Of a DNA stretch of 33,936 nt, positions 1-6,769 are shown one piece after another. Positions within the stretch are counted from its first letter, which is position 1. Every line of letters starts with the position of its first letter. Source of the stretch: Candidatus Vecturithrix granuli (GTDB lineage: Bacteria > Moduliflexota > Moduliflexia > Moduliflexales > Moduliflexaceae). Made by a program: the position numbers and the translations under genes. The DNA lies in the NCBI GenBank assembly GCA_000739535.1, contig DF820470.1, positions 563,437 through 597,372 of the forward strand, given 5' to 3'. The notes beneath the pieces are model-generated. The model had not been told where the DNA came from, did not search any database, and worked only from the letters and a program-made list of their open reading frames with translations.

Positions 1-45
1 AAACTCCAGTTTCGCGGCTATCAACGAGGCGCGAAACTGGAGTTT
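1..45. repeat. GC-rich palindromic element upstream of citDE
   Basis: Positions 1-16 and 30-45 are perfect 16-base inverted repeats (arm reads AAACTCCAGTTTCGCG) around a 13-base loop. There is no T-tract, so a terminator is unlikely on the + strand. It lies just before the strong Shine-Dalgarno sequence (GGGGAGGG, about 61-68) of the citDE gene. It resembles a REP-like dispersed hairpin, but only a genome-wide search could show that. Confidence 0.7.
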
Positions 46-72
46 CGCGCTACATTTTCAGGGGAGGGAATT

Positions 73-1299
73 ATGGGAAAAACAGCAATTGCTGGAGATA
101 AAGGTCCGACTGTTCGGTCGGATTGTCTGGTCACGCTTGAAATGCGCGACAGTGGGGGGCTGGAAATAGAGCTTATCAGCAAACTTGAAACGCTGTATGG
201 TGATGCGCTCAGAGCTTTGTGTCAGGATGTCCTGAACTTTTTTGAGGTAAAACATGCCAAACTTCAAGTAGATGACAGTGGCGCGATCGATTGCGTGCTG
301 GCAGCCAGAATTGAAGCAGTTGTGAAACAATGTATTGAGACCAGGAAAGAATATCTGTTAGACATACTGCCTGAAAATCAGTATCACACTAAAAAAGACC
401 GCTATCGCCGGTCGCGCTTGTACCTTCCCGGAAATACCCCCAAATTTATGATCAATGCCGGCATTCACCATCCGGATGGAATTATCCTTGATCTGGAAGA
501 TTCTGTGGCGCCAGATAAAAAAGCTGAAGCCAGAATTTTGGTGCGCAATGCCCTGCGGGGCATAGATTTTTATGGGGCGGAACGGATGGTACGCATCAAT
601 CAAATCCCAAAAGGATTAGAGGACCTGGACTATATTGTGCCTCATCATGTCAACCTCATTCTCATTCCCAAATGTGAAACGGCGGATCAAATCCACCAGG
701 TTGACGAACGGATTGCCCGCATTTTACAAGAAAAGAACGTAGATTACCCTATTTACTTCATGCCGATTATTGAGAGTGCGTTGGGAGTGGTCAATGCCTA
801 TCAGATTGCTTCAGCCTCCAAGAATGTCGTCGCCTTAGCGATCGGTCTGGAGGATTATACCGCCGATTTAGGCACACAGCGCACGAAAGAAGGACGCGAG
901 ACATTTTTTGCCAGATGTCAGGTGGTCAACGCCGCCAGAGCCGCAGGCGTTCAACCGATAGATTCGGTGTTCTCCGATATTTCCGATATGGATGCCTTGC
1001 GAGACGTGGTACTGGAATCAAAATCCCTGGGATTTGATGGCATGGGTTGTATTCACCCACGCCAGATTCCGATGATTCATGAATATTACGCCCCGAACGA
1101 TCAAGAAATCGAAAAAGCCAAAAAGATTGTCCGCGCCTTTGATGAAGCTTCAGCAAAAGGATTAGGGGTCGTCTCACTGGGGTCAAAAATGATCGATCCG
1201 CCAGTCGTCAAACGCGCGCAGCGCACAATAGCTCTGGCGATCAATGCAGGGAAATTAGCTGAGAATTGGAAAAATAGCGATCCAGGAGTGAACACCTGA
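73..1299 (+). CDS. citDE: citrate lyase acyl carrier protein-beta subunit fusion (CitD-CitE)
   Basis: The 408-aa protein has two parts. Residues ~5-90 match citrate lyase gamma subunit (CitD), the acyl carrier: an N-terminal AGDKGPTVRSDCLVTL segment places Ser16 where CitD carries its phosphoribosyl-dephospho-CoA group, and VDDSGAIDCVLAARIEA fits the CitD C-terminal motif. Residues ~112-400 match CitE, the citryl-ACP lyase: RSRLYLPGN, LDLEDSVAPDKK, LIPKCET, LEDYTADLG and GCIHPRQI. CitE releases oxaloacetate from citryl-ACP; CitF transfers the acyl group. In characterised systems CitD and CitE are separate chains, so the fusion is the oddity. The start is set by GGGGAGGG five bases upstream. 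No citC, citX or citG is in view, so prosthetic-group synthesis must be encoded elsewhere. A citramalate lyase is the main alternative because the families are homologous. Confidence 0.88.
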   Translation: MGKTAIAGDKGPTVRSDCLVTLEMRDSGGLEIELISKLETLYGDALRALCQDVLNFFEVKHAKLQVDDSGAIDCVLAARIEAVVKQCIETRKEYLLDILPENQYHTKKDRYRRSRLYLPGNTPKFMINAGIHHPDGIILDLEDSVAPDKKAEARILVRNALRGIDFYGAERMVRINQIPKGLEDLDYIVPHHVNLILIPKCETADQIHQVDERIARILQEKNVDYPIYFMPIIESALGVVNAYQIASASKNVVALAIGLEDYTADLGTQRTKEGRETFFARCQVVNAARAAGVQPIDSVFSDISDMDALRDVVLESKSLGFDGMGCIHPRQIPMIHEYYAPNDQEIEKAKKIVRAFDEASAKGLGVVSLGSKMIDPPVVKRAQRTIALAINAGKLAENWKNSDPGVNT

Positions 1300-1354
1300 A
1301 AAGTGGAATGTGAAGAACGAAGAGCATTTTTCATTCTTCACGTTTCATTTTTCA
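1297..1354. repeat. word-iterated intergenic hairpin, period 7 (citDE/citF)
   Basis: The left arm (1297-1324) is four heptamers of type TGAAAAG/TGAAGAA and the right arm (1327-1354) is four heptamers of type TTTTTCA/TTCTTCA, giving 28-base arms around a 2-base centre. Most departures from complementarity are G-U compatible (about five) with about one true mismatch. The first unit contains the citDE stop codon TGA. An AGGAGTGA sequence at 1284-1291 lies just before the hairpin, and the citF ATG is 8 bases after it. Confidence 0.85.
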
Positions 1355-1362
1355 TTCAAGTT

Positions 1363-2925
1363 ATGGCAGTTGAATTTGTAAAAAATGCGGTGGGCCGAAT
1401 GATCCCAACCGAAATCAATGGAAAACCGGTCATCCCGTTCCAGGGAGTCGGGAAATATCGTCCGACCGGCAGAAAATATGCGCCCCCTGTTGCCACATCC
1501 GCCGATTATCCTTCGGATGGCAATAAGGTGCTGCCAGATTTGAAAACCGCTCTTCTTAAGGCCGGAATCAAAGATGGCATGACCATTTCAACTCACCACC
1601 ATTTTAGAAATGGCGACTTGTTGGTAAATGAACTGTTTCGGGTCATTGCGGAAGAAATCGGAACAAAGGATCATGTCTGGTTTCCTTCAGCCTCCTTCCC
1701 CTGTCATGAACCACTGATCAAATATTTGGAGGATGGCACGATTCATCATATCGAGGGCAGCATGAATGGTCCCCTGGGCAGATTTACATCTCAGGGGAAA
1801 ATGCGCGGCGTAGGCGTGCTTCGTTCGCATGGCGGCAGATATCAGGCCGTACAAGACGGCGAAGTGCAAATTGATATTGCGGTTATTGCGGCTCCGGAAG
1901 CTGATCCTTTTGGAAATTGCAATGGCGTCAACGGTCCCTCAGCATGCGGGTTGTTAGGTTTTGCCCTGGCAGATTCCCAATACGCCCATAAGGTGATCGT
2001 CGCGACAGATAATCTGATTCCATTCCCCTGTATCCCCTGGCAGATTCACGGAAACTACGTGGATTACGTGGTTACAATGGACAAAATAGGGATCCCGGAG
2101 AAAATTGTTTCCGGAACAACTGAAGTGACTAAAAGTCCGGATCGTCTGTATATTGCCGAATTAACCGGAAAATTCTGTGAAGCGGCCGGTCTTATTAAAG
2201 ATGGATTTTCATTTCAGGCCGGCGCAGGCGGCACATCGCTTTCAATCGGTATTTATTTTGCTGAGATCATGAAGCAAAAAGGGATTAAATCCCGTTTTGT
2301 CAGGGGCGGCAGCAATAAATACCTTGTTCGGATGCTTGAAGAAGGGCTGACAGACTATATTTTGGATGGACAGACTTTTGATCTGGATGGCGTGCGTTCC
2401 ATGCGTGAAAATCCAAGACATATCAATACCAGTCCCTTCACAAGTTATAACTATCATGGCAAAGGCAATTTTGCCACGCTTTTAGACATTGTCATTTTGG
2501 GCGCTACCGAACTTGATGTGCATTTCAACGCCAATGTCGTCACCCATTCTGATGGGTATCTGCTGCATGGAATCGGCGGTTGGCAGAATTGCCTGTTTGG
2601 CAAAACCGTGATCCTGCCGGTGCCCTTATTCCGGGATCGCATTCCGGTGATTCGCGATGAAGTGACGACCATTTGCGGACCAGGAGAATTAATTGACGTG
2701 GTCGTGACAGAACGAGGGATTGCCATTAATCCGCTTCGCAAAGATTTGATCGAAGCCACAAAAGATTCAGGGCTTCCGATCAAAACAATTCAAGAATTAA
2801 AGGCTGAAGCTGAGAAAATTTGCGGGAAACCGCAAAAACCCCAATTCACCGAGAAAGTGATTGCCGCTATCAAATGGGTTGACGGCACGGTGATAGATGT
2901 TGTGAGGCAGGTAAAAGAGAATTGA
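1363..2925 (+). CDS. citF: citrate lyase alpha subunit (citrate:acetyl-ACP transferase)
   Basis: This 520-aa protein matches CitF, which swaps acetyl for citryl on the acyl carrier domain and so starts citrate cleavage to acetate and oxaloacetate. Supporting segments are STHHHFRNGD near residue 79, the Gly-rich GNCNGVNGPSACG, QAGAGGTSLSI, and RGGSNKYLVRMLEEGLTDY. Length fits the family (about 500-520). An open frame extends up to 1303, but it runs through the intergenic hairpin; the ATG at 1363 starts MAVEFVKNAVGR, as expected for the family. No Shine-Dalgarno sequence lies between the hairpin and this ATG. The nearest, AGGAGTGA at 1284-1291, is on the far side of the hairpin. It forms an enzyme with the CitD-CitE fusion directly upstream. 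Confidence 0.9.
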   Translation: MAVEFVKNAVGRMIPTEINGKPVIPFQGVGKYRPTGRKYAPPVATSADYPSDGNKVLPDLKTALLKAGIKDGMTISTHHHFRNGDLLVNELFRVIAEEIGTKDHVWFPSASFPCHEPLIKYLEDGTIHHIEGSMNGPLGRFTSQGKMRGVGVLRSHGGRYQAVQDGEVQIDIAVIAAPEADPFGNCNGVNGPSACGLLGFALADSQYAHKVIVATDNLIPFPCIPWQIHGNYVDYVVTMDKIGIPEKIVSGTTEVTKSPDRLYIAELTGKFCEAAGLIKDGFSFQAGAGGTSLSIGIYFAEIMKQKGIKSRFVRGGSNKYLVRMLEEGLTDYILDGQTFDLDGVRSMRENPRHINTSPFTSYNYHGKGNFATLLDIVILGATELDVHFNANVVTHSDGYLLHGIGGWQNCLFGKTVILPVPLFRDRIPVIRDEVTTICGPGELIDVVVTERGIAINPLRKDLIEATKDSGLPIKTIQELKAEAEKICGKPQKPQFTEKVIAAIKWVDGTVIDVVRQVKEN

Positions 2926-2976
2926 ATATTGAAAATTGAGAATTGAGTATTCAATATTCAATTCTCAATTTTCAAT
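2921..2976. repeat. word-iterated intergenic hairpin, period 7 (citF/icd)
   Basis: Eight uninterrupted heptamers: four of type ATTGANN (2921-2948) then four of type NNTCAAT (2949-2976). The best hairpin pairs 2928-2950 with 2954-2976, 23 bases with one G-U pair and a 3-base loop. The first heptamer contains the citF stop codon. Here a normal Shine-Dalgarno sequence (AGGAGGG, 2980-2986) follows the hairpin. Confidence 0.88.
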
Positions 2977-2990
2977 CACAGGAGGGAATG

Positions 2991-4175
2991 ATGTCAAAGA
3001 GAACGATCGTATTAATGCCTGGTGATGGAATTGGGAAAATTGTATTACCAGAGGCCGTCAGAGTCTTGGATGCCATTGGCTTTGAAGCTGATTATGTCAA
3101 TGCAGATATTGGCTGGGAATTCTGGTGTAAAGAAGGCAATGCGCTGCCTCAGCGCACGTTGGACATTTTAGAGCAACATAAAATTGCCTTGTTTGGAGCC
3201 ATCACTTCCAAACCAAAAGCCGATTCTGTGAAAGAACTTGCGCCAGCGTTACAGGGGAAAGGATATACCTATTACAGTCCGATTGTCGGCTTACGCCAGC
3301 ATTTTAATCTGGATCTGTGCATCCGTCCCTGCAAAACCTTCAAAGGGAACCCGCTCAATTTTATCCGCAGAGGCCCTGGCAGCATCATTGAAGAGCCTGA
3401 AGTTGATGTGGTGATTTTCCGCCAAAATACGGAAGGGCTATATTGCGGTGTGGAATGGACCAATCCACCGGATGACGTTTACAAAGCGTTAAATACGCAT
3501 CCGAAGATGAAAAATTTTGCCTGGTGTCCGAAAGAAGAACTAGGAGTGTCAACCCGTATTTTTACAAAAAAATATACCACCAGAATCGTCCGGGCAGCGT
3601 TTGAACATGCCAAAAAATTCGGTTACAAATCAGTCACACTCTGTGAAAAACCGAACGTGATCCGTGAAACCTCGGGTATGATGCTGGCAATCGCCAAAGA
3701 AGTGGCAAAGGAATATGGTGGCATAGCCCTGTGGAACACCAATATTGACGCCCAGATGATGTGGCTGACCAAAAATCCGGAGGACTACGGCGTCATCGTC
3801 GCTGGCAATATGTTTGGCGATATTGTATCTGATGGCTTTGCCGGATTAGTGGGTGGACTCGGATTTGCATGCAGCGCGAATATTGGCGGTGACATCGCCA
3901 TTTTTGAACCCACGCATGGATCGGCTCCAAAATATGCGGACTATGCAACGCCAATCATTAACCCGATTGCAATGATTCTTTCGGCCTGCATGATGCTTGA
4001 TCATCTTGGCGAAGTTGATAAAGTAACTCAAATCCGTAATGCTGTTGCCAAAGTTATCGAAGAGGGAAACGTGCGCACCTATGACATGCTGAAACTGAAA
4101 GGTTCGCCGGATGTTGTGAAACAAGGCGCTGCTTCTACCACTGAAATGACGGACGCGATTATTGCGCAACTATGA
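2991..4175 (+). CDS. icd: isocitrate/isopropylmalate dehydrogenase family, probable isocitrate dehydrogenase
   Basis: A 394-aa beta-decarboxylating dehydrogenase. Family marks are MPGDGIG at the N-terminus, YSPIVGLRQHFNLDLCIRP in the substrate loop, RQNTEGLYCGVEW, KPNVIRETSGMM, NTNIDAQMMW, the metal-binding GNMFGDIVSDGFAGLVGG, and FEPTHGSAPKYA in the cofactor pocket. The operon places it between citrate lyase and aconitases, so isocitrate/2-oxoglutarate interconversion is the best guess; isopropylmalate-type or methylmalate-type substrates cannot be ruled out by eye. Two ATGs in tandem (2988, 2991) follow AGGAGGG; the second has the better spacing (4 bases). Cofactor choice (NAD or NADP) is not clear. 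The gene is followed by a 150-base gap holding another word-iterated hairpin. Confidence 0.82.
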   Translation: MSKRTIVLMPGDGIGKIVLPEAVRVLDAIGFEADYVNADIGWEFWCKEGNALPQRTLDILEQHKIALFGAITSKPKADSVKELAPALQGKGYTYYSPIVGLRQHFNLDLCIRPCKTFKGNPLNFIRRGPGSIIEEPEVDVVIFRQNTEGLYCGVEWTNPPDDVYKALNTHPKMKNFAWCPKEELGVSTRIFTKKYTTRIVRAAFEHAKKFGYKSVTLCEKPNVIRETSGMMLAIAKEVAKEYGGIALWNTNIDAQMMWLTKNPEDYGVIVAGNMFGDIVSDGFAGLVGGLGFACSANIGGDIAIFEPTHGSAPKYADYATPIINPIAMILSACMMLDHLGEVDKVTQIRNAVAKVIEEGNVRTYDMLKLKGSPDVVKQGAASTTEMTDAIIAQL

Positions 4176-4189
4176 AAAAAGCACACAAA

Positions 4190-4301
4190 AAATAGAACAC
4201 TGATGACACTGATAACCCTGATTTTCACTGATTAAAAAAAATAGGAAACTTTCCCCAAATCAGTGTAAATCAGTCAAATCAGCCAAATCAGTGTTCTATT
4301 T
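4190..4301. repeat. word-iterated intergenic hairpin, period 9 (icd/HD gene)
   Basis: The left arm (4190-4233) carries CTGAT four times with spacing 9, 9, 10. The right arm (4257-4301) carries ATCAG four times with spacing 10, 9, 9, so the arms mirror each other. The outer 15 bases (AAATAGAACACTGAT and its complement) pair perfectly, and the CTGAT words pair throughout while the bases between them often do not. A normal Shine-Dalgarno sequence (AAAGGAG) follows before the next gene. Confidence 0.85.
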
Positions 4302-4327
4302 CTTCATACAGGAAAAAGGAGATAAGC

Positions 4328-4867
4328 ATGACAATCAAAGAACTTTGGCCGGAATTAGAGTGGATTCAGGATCAAGATTTGCGCGAAAAAACTGCCAAAA
4401 CCTGGGAATTAGCTCTGGAAAAAAGCGTATTAACCGCAGAAGATTTGCAAACCATTCCCTTTACGCTGTTAGTGCCCGTAAACGTCACCTTTATGGAACA
4501 TAAACGCTGTGTTGTACATCTGGCAAAAGTGTGCGGCGAGCGGATCAACGAATTTTTGGGCAAGGATTTGCCGGTGAATATGGATGTTGTTATTTCGGGG
4601 GCCATTCTTTGTGATGTTGGCAAACTTTTGGAATATGTGTTAGATGAAAACGGGAAAGCAGTGCAAGGCCCCTATGGTAAATATTTGCGCCATCCGTTTT
4701 CCGGAGTATCGTTAGCAGAGCAATGCGGTGTGCCGCCGGAAGTGTGCCACATCATTGCTGCTCACGCCGGAGAAGGTGATCATGTCAAACGCTCAACCGA
4801 AGCTTATATCGTGCATCATGCCGATTTTATGACCTTTTTGCCATTTAAAAGTCGGTTACAAGTCTAA
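4328..4867 (+). CDS. HD-domain putative metal-dependent phosphohydrolase
   Basis: A 179-aa protein with an HD-superfamily layout: His58 (EHKRCVVHLA), the position of the HD pair at Cys95-Asp96 (GAILCDVGK, normally HDIGK), His122 (RHPFSG), His146 (IIAAHAGEG) and Asp166 (VHHADF). The first His of the defining HD pair is therefore Cys, which could change the metal site or abolish catalysis. The substrate is unknown. It sits inside the citrate lyase/aconitase operon, 12 bases before the first aconitase gene, which suggests a role tied to this pathway (for example hydrolysis of a phosphorylated or CoA-derived metabolite); that is inference only. The start is supported by AAAGGAG about 8 bases upstream. 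Confidence 0.75.
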   Translation: MTIKELWPELEWIQDQDLREKTAKTWELALEKSVLTAEDLQTIPFTLLVPVNVTFMEHKRCVVHLAKVCGERINEFLGKDLPVNMDVVISGAILCDVGKLLEYVLDENGKAVQGPYGKYLRHPFSGVSLAEQCGVPPEVCHIIAAHAGEGDHVKRSTEAYIVHHADFMTFLPFKSRLQV

Positions 4868-4879
4868 GGGAGGAACAAC

Positions 4880-6682
4880 ATGACGCTGATTGAAAAAATT
4901 ATTGCCAATCATTCAGAAAAAAAGACAGTTGTTCCGGGCGAAATTGTGGATATTTGCATTGATGTCCGGGCGGCCCGTGATTTTGGCGGCGCCAATGTCG
5001 TTAAGAATCTTGTTGAGAATAATTTAGAAATTGCTGATACCAGCAGGACGTTTTTTACGTTCGATTGTAATCCGACCGGCTCAGATCAAAAATACGCCGC
5101 CAATCAGCAGACATGCCGGATGTATGCCCGTGATCACGGAATTCAGGTGTATGACATTGATTCAGGCATCGGAACCCATCTCGTGATTGAACAAGGACTG
5201 GCAACCCCTGGTAGCACCGTGGTTTCGACAGACTCTCATGCGAATATTTTGGGTGCGGTTGGAGCCTTTGGCCAGGGAATGGGCGATCAGGATATTGCCG
5301 CCGCCTTTGCCAATGGATCGGTCTGGTTCAAGGTGCCGAAATCAGTAAAGTTGACATTGAGCGGAAAACGCCCGGAAAACGTGTCAGCAAAAGACATTGT
5401 GCTGAATCTGCTGCATCGCTTCGGAGCGAATGAATTGTTAGGCTATTCCGTTGAATTATACGGCGCAGAGGTTGAAACGTTGAGCCTGGATGAACGTATC
5501 ACGATTGCCTCGATGGGGACCGAAATGGGGGCGATCATCGTGATGTTTCCGCCATCCCAAGCGATTATGGATTATTGCGAAGCCCGCTCAGGTAAAAAAC
5601 TTGAGATGATTCAGGCCGATGCCGATGCTGTGTATGACCAGGAGTTTGAGCTTGATCTGAGTAGTTTTGTGCCGATGGTGTCAAAGCCGGGACACCCCGA
5701 AGATACTGTTGACATCAACGAGGTGAAAAAGTCCAAAATAGACTCTGCTTTCATCGGCAGTTGCACTAACGGCAGAATGGAAGATATGCGGATTACTGCC
5801 AGGATTTTGAAGGATCGCAAGGTAGCTCCCGGTGTGGTGTTGAAAATTGTGCCGGCCACAGATGAAATCTGGAAACAGTGTCTTGAAGAAGGACTGATTA
5901 AGATCTTCAAAGACGCTGGCGCATTGGTCGGAAATGCCGGGTGTGCCGGGTGTGCTGCCGGACAGATTGGGCAGAATGGCCCCGGAGAAGTCACACTCAG
6001 CACCGGTAACCGCAACTTTGCCGGAAAACAAGGGAAAGGCAGCGTCTATTTAGCGTCTCCGGCAACCGTAGCAGCCTCGGCAGTCGCCGGGTATATCACG
6101 ACTGAAGATGATATTCCCGCAGAACCAGTGGTATTTGCCCCGGGCAAAGCTGAACAAGCAGCGGCAGCGAAGAAAAAAGCTGCGGTTGAAGCCAGACCGG
6201 TAGTCGTCGAAGGTAAAGTTTGGATTATCAAAAAAGATAATATTGATACCGATATGATTTATCATAATCGCTACCTCACGATTACCGATATTAACGAGAT
6301 GGGCAAATACACCTTTGATAATCTCAAAGGCTGGGAAGATTTTGCCAAAAAAGCTGAATGCGGCGACATTGTGATCACCGCCAAAAATTTTGGCGCCGGC
6401 AGTTCCCGGCAGCAGGCGGTAGATTGTTTCAAATCGCTTGGCATTCAAGCGATTCTGGCCGAATCGTTCGGAGCGATTTACGAGCGCAACGCGATCAATG
6501 CTGCCATGCCGATTCTCACCTATCAGAACATCGCTGAACTGGATCTGAAGGATCGCGATAAGGTGCGAGTGGATTTTGCAAATGGTACGCTCACCAATCT
6601 CGAAAACAATAAAACCGTTCAGATTACCCCATTTTCCGACGTGCAAATGGCGATTTATAAAAAAGGCGGACTGCTGGGGTAA
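4880..6682 (+). CDS. aconitase/isopropylmalate dehydratase family, fused large and small subunits (copy 1)
   Basis: The 600-aa protein fuses a LeuC-like catalytic part (residues ~1-415) to a LeuD-like swivel domain (~450-600) through an Ala/Lys-rich linker (near 425-445). The [4Fe-4S] cysteines are visible in SCTNGR and in GNAGCAGCAAG. TDSHANILGAVGAFG is the family's substrate-site segment. The small domain has NIDTDMIYHNRY and FGAGSSRQQAVDC. Operon context with citrate lyase and isocitrate dehydrogenase points to citrate/isocitrate isomerisation, but members of this branch also act on isopropylmalate, homocitrate, citramalate or dimethylmalate. The sequence differs clearly from copy 2, so the two probably do not have the same role. 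The start follows GGGAGG with good spacing. Confidence 0.82.
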   Translation: MTLIEKIIANHSEKKTVVPGEIVDICIDVRAARDFGGANVVKNLVENNLEIADTSRTFFTFDCNPTGSDQKYAANQQTCRMYARDHGIQVYDIDSGIGTHLVIEQGLATPGSTVVSTDSHANILGAVGAFGQGMGDQDIAAAFANGSVWFKVPKSVKLTLSGKRPENVSAKDIVLNLLHRFGANELLGYSVELYGAEVETLSLDERITIASMGTEMGAIIVMFPPSQAIMDYCEARSGKKLEMIQADADAVYDQEFELDLSSFVPMVSKPGHPEDTVDINEVKKSKIDSAFIGSCTNGRMEDMRITARILKDRKVAPGVVLKIVPATDEIWKQCLEEGLIKIFKDAGALVGNAGCAGCAAGQIGQNGPGEVTLSTGNRNFAGKQGKGSVYLASPATVAASAVAGYITTEDDIPAEPVVFAPGKAEQAAAAKKKAAVEARPVVVEGKVWIIKKDNIDTDMIYHNRYLTITDINEMGKYTFDNLKGWEDFAKKAECGDIVITAKNFGAGSSRQQAVDCFKSLGIQAILAESFGAIYERNAINAAMPILTYQNIAELDLKDRDKVRVDFANGTLTNLENNKTVQITPFSDVQMAIYKKGGLLG

Positions 6683-6703
6683 ATCAGGAATCAGGATTAA
6701 AAG

Positions 6704-6713
6704 AAGGAGGTGA
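6704..6713 (+). promoter_or_regulatory. perfect Shine-Dalgarno sequence separated from its start by a hairpin
   Basis: AAGGAGGTGA at 6704-6713 is fully complementary to the usual 3' end of 16S rRNA, but the next gene starts at 6770, 56 bases away. The hairpin 6716-6757 fills this gap. With the hairpin folded out, only 14 bases separate the site from the ATG. Confidence 0.65.
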
Positions 6714-6715
6714 GG

Positions 6716-6757
6716 TTACGAGTTAGGGTTTAGAAATTTCTAATTTCTAATTCGTAA
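6716..6757. repeat. word-iterated intergenic hairpin, period 7 (aconitase 1/aconitase 2)
   Basis: Three heptamers of type TTAGAAA/TTACGAG (6716-6736) abut three of type TTTCTAA/TTCGTAA (6737-6757). Arms of 21 bases pair with about 17 Watson-Crick pairs, three G-U pairs and one U-U mismatch; the centre bases would form the loop. It has the same build as the other elements of this operon with a different word. Confidence 0.85.
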
Positions 6758-6769
6758 TTTTATACAATC

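Noticed and set aside
6050-6646. Long minus-strand open frame (198 codons) within the aconitase 1 gene.
   Set aside because: It is antisense to a gene with complete Fe-S and swivel-domain motifs and has no recognisable domain.
1297-6757. CRISPR array, because of regular short words in the gaps.
   Set aside because: Units are 7-9 bases with no spacers and reverse into their complement at the centre; no cas genes are present.
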